Origin: Sipunculus nudus
Taxonomy: Eukaryota > Annelida > Sipuncula > Golfingiida > Sipunculidae
Direction: 5' to 3'
NCBI GenBank assembly: GCA_026874595.1
Contig: CM049307.1
Span: forward strand, 4,363,579-4,427,578
DNA length: 64,000 nucleotides
Shown: positions 11,759 through 25,110 of the stretch, in pieces
How the letters are laid out: each line of letters starts with the position of its first letter
How positions within the stretch are numbered: the stretch's first letter is position 1
Notes under the pieces: model-generated
Database searches by the model: none
Seen by the model: only the letters and a program-made list of their open reading frames with translations
Told to the model about the DNA's origin: nothing
Made by a program: the position numbers and the translations under genes

Positions 11759-14700
11759 CTGTTACATGAACTTATTGGCAATTTTTTTTAGCTTTAGCTA
11801 TTTAATTCATTATTATTATTTATTAGAAATATACATATTACTATAAACTATATTATAATAATTTTTTTATATAATTAAAATTGAACTATATTTTTAATAT
11901 TATAAAAAGTGCAGTAGATTGTGGAGTTTTATAGCAATATATATATATATATATATATATATAAGATATCAATATGTATTACCCATCTTTTATTAATGTT
12001 TTATTTTGTTTTCTTAAATGTGTGGACACTGCCATTTAGCTCCTCCTTATGATTAATAAAACTATCACACTCGGCAATAACAACTGTAAGTAAAATGGTA
12101 ATAGTTGAGATTTAACAAAAACAAATATCTGTCACATGCAACATTAAAAGTATCTCACCTAAAAACATTAAATATTACAAAACAGATGTACAGATGTTAA
12201 ATTTCTGTAGGTAGTGGATCAGTAGCAGTATAAATGATTAAGTAACACTTGAGAGAGATATATTACACCTTTTACACCCATATCTATTATGATATAATAT
12301 TTCAGCTCTTTAATGATGTAGAACCAGTGCTTGACACATACCTCTGTAAAGATAAGTGGCAGCAAGTATCCCCCCCCCTACTTTTGTTTATGGTATATAC
12401 CTATATATATATATACCTATATATAGATGTATATATGGTATTTTAGTGATTTATGCAGTCAATATTTTATATATACCAAGGAAACTGCCCTTATATGCTT
12501 CATACAGACCTAATTTATTTTATTTTTCCAAAAAAAATGAAGGGGAGGCAACACACATCCAAAATCTCCATGCATAAAACACCAATTAAGCACGAACTGT
12601 TTGTTGATTGATGAAAGGTATTTGGTACATGAAAGGTACACACATGCATATATGGTCTGCCCCTTTGATATTCAGTGTATCGGTGTGTATTGTGCCCTTG
12701 TCTAACAGCAGCTGGTCCGAAGCACTTTTATGAAGTAAAATTTATTAATTTTATAGTAAAAGTATATTATTTTTAGCATACGTATTATACACTTTGTATT
12801 CTGAGGATTCTCAAGAATTTAGTACAGTGTTAAAACTCCATAATAACTTTAAACAAGGGACCCATGGGTCACGGCGCTCAGCTGTTATATATGATAAAAA
12901 ATATGATTTGGGAAAGAGGCATATGCTGGTTTTGTGTGGTAATAAATATAAGCTTTATTATGAGTTGATGGTGTTTAGCTTATGTATGATTTTGATAGTA
13001 TTTTTGGAGACAGGGAAGAGGATTTATTTCATTTATTTTATTAACAAATGGAGTGCTATTGTCACACAGATTTTGACTTGGCCATATAACTTATAGGCAG
13101 CACATATAATAAAAGAGTTTAACTATTTATTAAAATTTAATAACAAATATTGTGCCAATTAAATTTTTATTAAAACTAATAAGAGAATCATATGATTTTT
13201 TTAATAAAATATAACTGAACTAATTATTAAAATAATATTATAGAATATATGCATTTATGAATACATTTTGAAAGTATTTGCACTGGTATTCAAATACTTT
13301 CATTTTTACCTGAATTCCCATTCTTATGCAAGAAATTTTATAATGGAGTACATATTCATATTCATATTCATATACATTTGCAAAGTATTTGCACCATGTC
13401 TGGTATTTATTCAGTTTTAGCCAAACAATGATGTTGAGAATCCAGAATATAAACAAAGGACCCATGGGTCACGACAAAAGTTTGAAATTTTTGCAAATGC
13501 AAAATATGAAAAATATTCTATTGTAATGTTTTATATTTATATAAGCATATGAGAAGCTAAGAGGAAAGGGCCCTCCTACTTGGTTATAGTAAAGTTCTCA
13601 ATATATGATTGCAAACTAATACTCTGACAAGACTGTCATGAAGAAAAACAGTAAAAGTTTTGAGATACTGTGATGCATATGAAAAATTTACAGATGGACA
13701 GGCAAGTGGACAGAATGGACTAATACCTTCATTTCACTTTCAAAGGAATAATGCATTTAAGTTTATATATAAGCCTATTTTTTAAGCATATCCACTTTTT
13801 TCATTAATAGGTTTTATCTGATTCATTTTTTTTTTTATTTACAAGTGTTATAAATTTGTAATATAAAAGTGAAATTATAAGTTAAAATATTAGAATTCTA
13901 AGTTGCAATCATTATATATCCAGATTATAGCTCACATTGGGTCATATTATGCATACACATATATTTTATTATTTTTGAAAAAAATGTTTAAACTGAATGT
14001 AAAAGAAAATAATGCCACAACATGGCATCTACAAAATTATTCCTTGAATTCCTATTAAAAAGTTTTGCACATTGGAGTTTTCAGGACAAGCTTAATTTTA
14101 TTCACCGAAATAAAATAAAAGATTCAGTAAATTTGATAAAATAAAAACATCTTTTCAAATAAAGTATACACACTGTTGGTTGAATGAGGGACAAACAATA
14201 TCATTATGCTAATTACAATCTCAGCTATAATTAATAACTGGAATTAATAGTCAATTTCACACCTGGTGAAGTTTTACTCTTCTGAAGTAAAGCATTACTT
14301 ATCTGATGAACATACATACTTTCATAGCAATAAAACACTTTGTGGACACAATTAAATGTGCACTTTAATCATTGTAACCCTGGTGGTACAATACAAAATC
14401 TAAAATGTAGCATGTCCAAGAATAAAACAAGATGACCAGAGGTCACGCGCTTGCCGGAAATGGAAATGATACAGACAGATAGACAGAGAGTGCATGTAGA
14501 AACAGTCATATGAATGAGCAACAATGTGGGGGCAGCAGAAACGGATAATATGTTTATTTATGCATGCTGACCTTTAACAGCTGCATATCTTTCTAGTGTA
14601 AAAGGGACCAAGTTCAAATTTTTTTTATGAAATCCCGTTTATCTCGTTTGACAAGAAGCAGTGAGACGTTTTCAGGTTTGTCATGTCAAGCTGGCCAAAT

Positions 14701-17700
14701 GATATGAAATGCCGAAAACTAGACCTGTCTAGCTATAAAAGCCGCTGAGTTACAAGTATTTGCATGAAATGTGGTGTTTTCTCGTTTGACGGGAAATGGT
14801 GCGAGCTTTGGCGAGATTTCCAGTTTTGTCATGTCAGGTTTGTCAAATATTACAAAATGCCGGAAACTAGACCTGTCTAGCTGCAAAAGTCCCCGTGTTA
14901 TCAGCATTTACGTGAAATCATGTTTTTTTCTCGCTTGACGAGATAGAGTACGAGATTTGGCAAGACGAGCAGTTTTATTATGTCAAGACGGCCAAACGTT
15001 ACGAAATGGCGAAAACTAGATCCGTCTAGCTGTAAAAGTCGCCGAGTTATAAGCATTTCCGTGTACTCTCGTGTTTTCTTGTTTGACGAGATATGGTGTA
15101 GGATTTGGCCAGTCTTGTAGACTTGTCATATCAAACTCTCTAAATGTTATGAAATGGCGAAAACTACATCTGTCTAGCTGTAAAAGTCGCCGAGTTATTA
15201 GCATGTCTGTGAAATCTCCTTTTTTATCGTTTGACGAGATATGGTGCGAGATTTGGCCAGTCTTGCAGGTTTGTCATGTCAAGCCGTCCAAATGTTAATG
15301 AATGCCAAAAACTAGACCTGTCTAGCCGTGAAAGTCGCCGACTTGTATGCATTTCCGTGAAATCTCGTTTTTCCACATTTGACCAGATATAGTGCCAGAT
15401 TTCGCCAAGTATCGCAGTTTTACTATGTCAAGTTGGCCAAATGTTACCAAATGCCAAAAACTAGACCTGAGTAGCTGTAAAAGTCGCCTAGTTATAAGCA
15501 TTTCCATGATATCTCGTTTTTTTTCTCGCTTGATGAGATATGGTGCGAGATTTGGCCTGATTTCCTTTCTGGCGTGTCAAGCTGGTCATATGTTATGAAA
15601 TGCCGGAAACTAGACCTGTGTAGCTGTAAAAGTCACCGAGTTATAAGCATTTCTGTGAAATCTCGTTTTTTCTCGTTTGACGATAAACCGAGCGAAATTT
15701 GACGAGACTTGCAATTGAATGACTTAGAACCAAGGGGAAGCAGCCTTATGCAAAAGACTAGACCCTAGAAACATAAATATTAACCGAGATAGAAGCCAAA
15801 AACTGCATATTTTCAGATCATCAAGTTTAACCCACAAATTTGGTAACCATGGTAACGGCAGCACAAAGCTAAATGTGCGGAGAAATAAGCCAATGTTCCT
15901 AGTTAAAGATACAACGATAAAAATTGTGCCATGTTTAAAATTATTTTAGATATTGCAGAAAAATGATATGTTACAGTGTTTCAGGTACCACGCCCCCTGG
16001 TGGCTATTTCCAAAAAATGAAAAACTGATTTCGAGATATTTATAAATAACACAAAATATATCAATTTCAAAGCCATTGTTAAAAAAATGCAACCTGTAGG
16101 TCATATTTAATGAAATCTCGAAGACTCTCGTTTGACGAGAAATGGTGCGAGATTTGGCGAGACTTTCAGTTTTATCATGTCAAGCTGCCTATAAGGTACA
16201 TAATGACCAAAACCAGACGTCTGTAGCTTAAAAATTGACAAAGTTACAAAAAATGGTCGTGTTATTTCCAATTTCCATGATTTTTGCCCAAAAAATGTAA
16301 CCATGGTAACGGCAAATTTAAGTAAGCTACATGTCAAAAGAAAGGCCAGGTGATGACGAAAAAAATGAGCTATTGCAGAAGTGGATAAGCCTATTTATGG
16401 CGAAGTTATAGTGCAAAAACCGTTAACCATACCTGTCGTGACCTTGACCCTTGACCTTGGAGCAATGTTGACCAAAAACAATAGGGCACCTAGAAATTAC
16501 GTTTTCGAACATCCCTGTAAGTTTCAAGGTTATTGTGGCAAAATTGTGGCCAGGAGAGTGGTGACAAACAAACAAACTAGACGACCATAGGTCGAACGCT
16601 TGCCGGAAATCGGAAGTGAAACACAGACGGAGAGACAGAACATATTGTTGGTTTTCTATTAATGGAATGACCCTCAGGGACATTGCTGAGAATATGTGGC
16701 CCGTAGAATGACATATGAGACAAAAGAACAGGCAAGCAGACAAAGCTGACAACAAAAGACGAACAGACAGACATACTGACTTTGTGAGACAAGATTGACA
16801 CCAGATGACTTAACCTAGTTATGGAGAAGATTCAAAGGAAGAAAATGAGTTATAATTTATGTAATTTAAATTTTTAGTTTTGGAGGTATGGCGAATTAAT
16901 GATATACTTGGGAGGCTCGACTGTAGTGCCCTCTGGCGGACATATTTCGAAGACGACAAATGCGTTTCGTATTATCAGTGTATGACATGAGATGTCCAAG
17001 TTTCAAAAGGATTCCGTCAAAGCTGTGGCCTGTAGAATGCTATATGTAAGGCGTAAGAACCAGCAGGCAGGCGACTTTGAGGATAACGGACAAACAGATG
17101 GACACACTGACAAAGTGACAGAAGATTGAAACCAGATGCCTTAATCAGGTTAAGGAGAAGACTCAAAGGAAGAAAATAAGCTAAAGTTTATGTAACTGAG
17201 GTTTTGGGTGTAGAGATATGGCCAATACAATGGTATGTGTGTGATGGTCGTGTGCAGCGCCCACTAGTGGCCATATCCCTATAATGAAAAATTTATTTCT
17301 AGATATTAGTGTAAGACATAAGATGTAATAGTTTCAAAAGGATTCCGTCAAAACTGTGGCCTATAGAATGCTATATGTGAGACGCAAGAGCAAGCAGGCG
17401 AATTTGAGGACAACTGACAAACAGACGGACACAATGACAAAGTGACACAACATTGAGATCAGATGACATTATCAGTTTATGGAGAAGACTCAGAGGGAAA
17501 AAATAAGCTATAGTTTATGTAATTGAGGCTTTGGGTTTTAGAGATATGGCCAATGTAATGATATCTGTGTGAGGGTCGTGTGCAGCGCCCCCTAGCAGCC
17601 ATATTCAAAAAATGAAAAAACAATTTCGAGATACTAGTGTAGGACTTATGATATGTCAGTTTCAAAAAGATTCCTGCAATAATGTGGCCGTTGGCGCAAG

Positions 17701-20700
17701 ATGAATGAAATCTCGAAATATCTCTATTCACGAGATATTTTACGAGATACTGCAAGACTTGTAATAAAATCTTGTAGTACTAGTTGAGAGCTACCTGATG
17801 CAAAAAACTAGATCACTCTAGCTTTAAAACTGACAAAGTTAGAAAAATAAGATCCCTTATTTTCGAATATCATGACTTTTCCCCAAAAAATTGTAACCAT
17901 GGTTACGGCAAATTTGAGTCAGCTACACACCAGATGACAGGCCTTGGAATGACGATTAAAATGAGCTATTGTTGAAGTAGATACGACTAATAGTCACAAA
18001 GATATGAAGAAAAAAAACGTTTTGAGAAGTTTTGACGACCTTGACCTTGACCTTTGACCTACTTTAACCAAAAACAATGGGGCACCTAGAAATTATGTTT
18101 TCCAACATCCCTGTAAGTTTCAAGGTTATTGTGGCAAAATTGTGGCCAGGAGAGTGGTGACAAACAAACAAACAAACAAGAACAAGCAAGTAGGCGAATT
18201 TGAGGACAACTGACAAACAGACGGACACACTGACAAAGTGACTCAAGACTGAGTCCAGATGACTACTCCAGATTATGGAGACGACTCAAAGGAAGAAAAA
18301 AGCTACAGTCTATGTAACTGAGGTTTATAGTTTTGGAGATATTGCCAAAGCATGATATGTTGGGAGAGGTTCGAGTTCAGCGCCCCCTAGCGGCCATATC
18401 CGGAAAATGGAAAATTGGTTTCGAGATATTAGTGTAAGACTTAAGATGTAATAGTTTCAAAAGGATTCTTTCAAAACTGTAGCCTGTAGAATGCTATATG
18501 TGAGACGCAAGAGCAAGCAGGCGAATTTCAGGACAACTGACAAACAGACGGACACAATGACAAAGTGACACAACATTGAGACCAGATGACATCATCAGTT
18601 TATGGAGAAGACTCAGAGGGAAAAAATAAGCTATAGTTTATGTAATTGAGGCTTTGGGTTTTAGAGATATGGCCAATGTAATGATATCTGTGTGAGGGTC
18701 GTGTGCAGCGCCCCCTAGCAGCCATATTCAAAAAATGAAAAAACCATTTCGAGATACTAGTGTAGGACTTATGATATGTCAGTTTCAAAAAGATTCCTGC
18801 AATAATGTGGCCGTTGGCGCAAGATGAATGAAATCTCGAAATATCTCTATTCACGAGATATTTTACGAGATACTGCAAGACTTGTAATAAAATCTTGTAG
18901 TACTAGTTGAGAGCTACCTGATGCAAAAAACTAGATCACTCTAGCTTTAAAACTGACAAAGTTAGAAAAATAAGATCCCTTATTTTCGAATATCATGACT
19001 TTTCCCCAAAAAATTGTAACCATGGTTACGGCAAATTTGAGTCAGCTACACACCAGATGACAGGCCTTGGAATGACGATTAAAATGAGCTATTGTTGAAG
19101 TAGATACGACTAATAGTCACAAAGATATGAAGAAAAAAACGTTTTGAGAAGTTTTGACGACCTTGACCTTGACCTTTGACCTACTTTAACCAAAAACAAT
19201 GGGGCACCTAGAAATTATGTTTTCCAACATCCCTGTAAGTTTCAAGGTTATTGTGGCAAAATTGTGGCCAGGAGAGTGGTGACAAACAAACAAACAAACA
19301 AGAACAAGCAAGTAGGCGAATTTGAGGACAACTGACAAACAGACGGACACACTGACAAAGTGACTCAAGACTGAGTCCAGATGCCACTCCAGATTATGGA
19401 GACGACTCAAAGGAAGAAAAAAGCTACAGTCTATGTAACTGAGGTTTATAGTTTTGGAGATATTGCCAAAGCATGATATGTTGGGAGAGGTTCGAGTTCA
19501 GCGCCCCCTAGCGGCCATATCCGGAAAATGGAAAATTGGTTTCGAGATATTAGTGTAAGACTTAAGATGTAATAGTTTCAAAAGGATTCTTTCAAAACTG
19601 TAGCCTGTAGAATGCTATATGTGAGACGCAAGAGCAAGCAGTCGAATTTCAGGACAACTGACAAACAGACGGACACAATGACAAAGTGACACAACATTGA
19701 GACCAGATGACATCATCAGTTTATGGAGAAGACTCAGAGGGAAAAAATAAGCTATAGTTTATGTAATTGAGGCTTTGGGTTTTAGAGATATGGCCAATGT
19801 AATGATATGTGTGTGAGGTTCGTGTGCAGCGCCCCCTAGCAGCCATATTCAAAAAATGAAAAAACCATTTCGAGATACTAGTGTAGGACTTATGATATGT
19901 CAGTTTCAAAAAGATTCCTGCAATAATGTGGCCGTTGGCGCAAGATGAATGAAATCTCGAAATATCTCTATTCACGAGATATTTTACGAGATACTGCAAG
20001 ACTTGTAATAAAATCTTGTAGTACTAGTTGAGAGCTACCTGATGCAAAAAACTAGATCACTCTAGCTTTAAAACTGACAAAGTTAGAAAAATAAGATCCC
20101 TTATTTTCGAATATCATGACTTTTCCCCAAAAAATTGTAACCATGGTTACGGCAAATTTGAGTCAGCTACACACCAGATGACAGGCCTTGGAATGACGAT
20201 TAAAATGAGCTATTGTTGAAGTAGATACGACTAATAGTCACAAAGATATGAAGAAAAAAACGTTTTGAGAAGTTTTGACGACCTTGACCTTGACCTTTGA
20301 CCTACTTTAACCAAAAACAATGGGGCACCTAGAAATTATGTTTTCCAACATCCCTGTAAGTTTCAAGGTTATTGTGGCAAAATTGTGGCCAGGAGAGTGG
20401 TGACAAACAAACAAACAAACAAGAACAAGCAAGTAGGCGAATTTGAGGACAACTGACAAACAGACGGACACACTGACAAAGTGACTCAAGACTGAGTCCA
20501 GATGACTACTCCAGATTATGGAGACGACTCAAAGGAAGAAAAAAGCTACAGTCTATGTAACTGAGGTTTATAGATTTGGAGATATTGCCAAAGCATGATA
20601 TGTTGGGAGAGGTTCGAGTTCAGCGCCCCCTAGCGGCCATATCCGGAAAATGGAAAATTGGTTTCGAGATATTAGTGTAAGACTTAAGATGTAATAGTTT

Positions 20701-23700
20701 CAAAAGGATTCTTTCAAAACTGTAGCCTGTAGAATGCTATATGTGAGACGCAAGAGCAAGCAGTCGAATTTCAGGACAACTGACAAACAGACGGACACAA
20801 TGACAAAGTGACACAACATTGAGACCAGATGACATCATCAGTTTATGGAGAAGACTCAGAGGGAAAAAATAAGCTATAGTTTATGTAATTGAGGCTTTGG
20901 GTTTTAGAGATATGGCCAATGTAATGATATGTGTGTGAGGTTCGTGTGCAGCGCCCCCTAGCAGCCATATTCAAAAAATGAAAAAACCATTTCGAGATAC
21001 TAGTGTAGGACTTATGATATGTCAGTTTCAAAAAGATTCCTGCAATAATGTGGCCTTCGGCGCAAGATGAATGAAATCTCGAAATATCTCTATTCACGAG
21101 ATATTTTTCGAGATACTGCAAGACTTTTTATAAAATCTTGTAGTACTAGTTGAATGCTACCTGATGCAAAAAACTAGATCACTCTAGCTTTAAAACTGAC
21201 AAAGTTAGAAAAATAAGATCCCTTATTTTCGAATATCATGACTTTTCCCCAAAAAATTGTAACCATGGTTACGGCAAATTTGAGTCAGCTACACACCAGA
21301 TGACAGGCCTTGGAATGACGATTAAAATGAGCTATTGTTGAAGTAGATACGACTAATAGTCACAAAGATATGAAGAAAAAAACGTTTTGAGAAGTTTTGA
21401 CGACCTTGACCTTGACCTTTGACCTACTTTAACCAAAAACAATGGGGCACCTAGAAATTATGTTTTCCAACATCCCTGTAAGTTTTAAGGTTATTGTGGC
21501 AAAATTGTGGCCAGGAGAGTGGTGACAAACAAACAAACAAACAAGAACAAGCAAGTAGGCGAATTTGAGGACAACTGACAAACAGACGGACACACTGACA
21601 AAGTGACTCAAGACTGAGTCCAGATGACTACTCCAGATTATGGAGACGACTCAAAGGAAGAAAAAAGCTACAGTCTATGTAACTGAGGTTTATAGTTTTG
21701 GAGATATTGCCAAAGCATGATATGTTGGGAGAGGTTCGAGTTCAGCGCCCCCTAGCGGCCATATCCGGAAAATGGAAAATTGGTTTCGAGATATTAGTGT
21801 AAGACTTAAGATGTAATAGTTTCAAAAGGATTCTTTCAAAACTGTAGCCTGTAGAATGCTATATGTGAGACGCAAGAGCAAGCAGTCGAATTTCAGGACA
21901 ACTGACAAACAGACGGACACAATGACAAAGTGACACAACATTGAGACCAGATGACATCATCAGTTTATGGAGAAGACTCAGAGGGAAAAAATAAGCTATA
22001 GTTTATGTAATTGAGGCTTTGGGTTTTAGAGATATGGCCAATGTAATGATATGTGTGTGAGGTTCGTGTGCAGCGCCCCCTAGCAGCCATATTCAAAAAA
22101 TGAAAAAACCATTTCGAGATACTAGTGTAGGACTTATGATATGTCAGTTTCAAAAAGATTCCTGCAATAATGTGGCCTTCGGCGCAAGATGAATGAAATC
22201 TCGAAATATCTCTATTCACGAGAAATTTTTCGAGATACTGCAAGACTTTTTATAAAATCTTGTAGTACTAGTTGAATGCTACCTGATGCAAAAAACTAGA
22301 TCACTCTAGCTTTAAAACTGACAAAGTTACAAAAATTAGACCCCTTATTTTCGAATATCATGACTTTTCCCCAAAAAATTGTAACCATGGTTACGGCAAA
22401 TTTGAGTCAGCTACACACCAGATGACAGGCCTTGGAATGACGATTAAAATGAGCTATTGTTGAAGTAGATACGACTAATAGTCACAAAGATATGAAGAAA
22501 AAAACGTTTTGAGAAGTTTTGACGACCTTGACCTTGACCTTTGACCTACTTTAACCAAAAACAATGGGGCACCTAGAAATTATGTTTTCCAACATCCCTG
22601 TAAGTTTCAAGGTTATTGTGGCAAAATTGTGGCCAGGAGAGTGGTGACAAACAAACAAACAAACAAGAACAAGCAAGTAGGCGAATTTGAGGACAACTGA
22701 CAAACAGACGGACACACTGACAAAGTGACTCAAGACTGAGTCCAGATGCCACTCCAGATTATGGAGACGACTCAAAGGAAGAAAAAAGCTACAGTCTATG
22801 TAACTGAGGTTTATAGTTTTGGAGATATTGCCAAAGCATGATATGTTGGGAGAGGTTCGAGTTCAGCGCCCCCTAGCGGCCATATCCGGAAAATGGAAAA
22901 TTGGTTTCGAGATATTAGTGTAAGACTTAAGATGTAATAGTTTCAAAAGGATTCTTTCAAAACTGTAGCCTGTAGAATGCTATATGTGAGACGCAAGAGC
23001 AAGCAGTCGAATTTCAGGACAACTGACAAACAGACGGACACAATGACAAAGTGACACAACATTGAGACCAGATGACATCATCAGTTTATGGAGAAGACTC
23101 AGAGGGAAAAAATAAGCTATAGTTTATGTAATTGAGGCTTTGGGTTTTAGAGATATGGCCAATGTAATGATATGTGTGTGAGGTTCGTGTGCAGCGCCCC
23201 CTAGCAGCCATATTCAAAAAATGAAAAAACCATTTCGAGATACTAGTGTAGGACTTATGATATGTCAGTTTCAAAAAGATTCCTGCAATAATGTGGCCTT
23301 CGGCGCAAGATGAATGAAATCTCGAAATATCTCTATTCACGAGATATTTTTCGAGATACTGCAAGACTTTTTATAAAATCTTGTAGTACTAGTTGAATGC
23401 TACCTGATGCAAAAAACTAGATCACTCTAGCTTTAAAACTGACAAAGTTACAAAAATTAGACCCCTTATTTTCGAATATCATGACTTTTCCCCAAAAATT
23501 TGTTACCATGGTTACTTCAAATTTGAGTCAGCTACACATCAGATGACAGGCCAGGTGATGACGAAAAAAATGAGCTATTGCAGAAGTGGATAAGCCTATT
23601 TATGGCGAAGTTATAGTGCAAAAACCGTTAACCATACCTGTCGTGACCTTGACCTTTGACCTTTGACCTATTTTAACCAAAAACAATAGGGCACCTAGAC

Positions 23701-25011
23701 ATTATGTTTTTCATCATCCCTGTAAGTTTCAAGGTGATTGTGGCAAAATTGTGGCCAGGAGAGTGGTGACAAACAAACAAACAGACAAACAGACAAACAG
23801 ACATACGCAACTGAGTAATATGCTTGCCGAAATCTTTGATTCCGGCAAGCAACAAACAGACAGACAGACAGACAAACAGACATACGCAACTGACCAATAT
23901 GCTTGCGGAAATCGAAGATTTCCGGCAAGCAATAAAATACAGAAAATTATAACATTCATCTAGTTTATGCACCAGCTGGGGGGGGGGGGGGGGGGGTTGA
24001 GTGCAGGGCAGAGGAGAAGCCTGCTAGTAGTGGCCAAGCTGGGTCAAGGCAAGCTGCCTGGGGTGGGTTACATAATGCAAGTGAAGGCTGTACTACTAGG
24101 TGGGCCAGATATAAACAACACTTGACATGGTGTATGAAAACTTGAATAAAAGCTACTCTTTTCAAACAATTTCTTTGAAATTTCAGATTTTAAAAGATTA
24201 AATCCTTATGTATATATGCTGTGAAAATTAAATCAACAGTGCTTACAGGGAAAAAACGTGCCACTGCCAAAGTTGGACAAAATTTAAGGTATTAATTTTT
24301 TATTTATGCTAATAACTTGAAAAAATTTGCAAAATTCAGATCTAATTTTGGGCAAACAACTGAATCTTGATTAAATAAAGTTATATTCCTGAAAAAAAGT
24401 CTTCAGCTTCAGCAATTCTCATGTTAAGTGAGCAAATATATTTCCTGATTTTTAAAAAATTGCATTATATTTGGGCCTATAACTTCAAAATAATACCCAA
24501 TACTGACCTAATTTTTGGTATGTGCACAGAAAATGTATGGAAGAATATGAATACTAAATATGATCAAAAACAGATCAGTGGTTTTGATATTAGGCAGACT
24601 TGAAGTGTAACAATTGCTTTTTTATGGAAAACGGAGGTTTTTCCTTAATATCTCGAAGGAACGAAATTCTAATGACCCAATTTTCGGTATGGTAGGAGAT
24701 TTTGGGGACATCTAATGGTTTGCAGAATTTTGGATTTGTAGGTCCAACGGTTTTAAAACGTGCCCTGTTAACGGACGGCCGGACGGACGACGGACAAAGG
24801 ACCATGACTATAGCTCAGATGACTTATAGTCAGCTGAGCTAAAAAGGAAAATGTAAGCTGTAAAAAGGTGTATGCTAAAAAAGGACTTCCATATAGTATA
24901 TTTGGTTTTTTCCACTGCATTTTATTCAGGTTTAAATCCTTCAACTGGAATGTCATGTTAAAGTAAAATGTTTATTTACTGAAAATGTGCTGCTTTATTT
25001 GTGAAGTTCAG

Positions 25012-25110
<99 letters not shown>

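Larger units (their letters stand above)
10678..12853. other. Intron 3 of the C2orf68 homologue, distal part
   Basis: Contains TA microsatellites (listed separately). The segment 10825-10915 is an inverted copy of part of 26120-26225 (shared CAATAGACCATTTCAGCAT and GGTCACCATTACCAAAAC), so it belongs to an unnamed dispersed repeat. Confidence 0.55.
14428..23930 (-). mobile_element. Outer HINE-sat element (Helentron-like, satellite-bearing)
   Basis: On the minus strand the element starts T|GCTTGCCGGAA and ends with the inverted copy TTTCCGGCAAGC, the perfect hairpin TGACC-TCT-GGTCA, then CTTG|T. This is the asymmetric-inverted-repeat plus hairpin layout of Helentron-derived elements. The paralogous sequence at about 27927-27936 gives the empty site. 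A second HINE-sat copy is nested inside. Confidence 0.7.
13454..24840 (-). mobile_element. HINE-1 copy interrupted by HINE-sat elements
   Basis: On the minus strand it starts AGCTCAGCTGACTATAAGTC and ends at the GACCCATGGGTC hairpin. The parts 13495-14427 and 23931-24720 match 26925-27935 and 27936-28720 of another HINE-1 copy that lacks the 9.5-kb insertion, so the insertion boundaries are visible by comparison. No transposase ORF is present; it is non-autonomous. Confidence 0.65.

Noticed and set aside
17477-23364. Recurring 92-, 74- and 60-codon minus-strand ORFs
   Set aside because: They recur only because the 1.12-kb unit is tandemly repeated; no domain, and coding frame is not better kept than other positions.
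14421-23937. AATAAAA as a 7-bp target-site duplication of the HINE-sat element
   Set aside because: The inner copy and the 46000 copy lack such a duplication, and the empty paralogue fits insertion without one; AT-rich microhomology is more likely.
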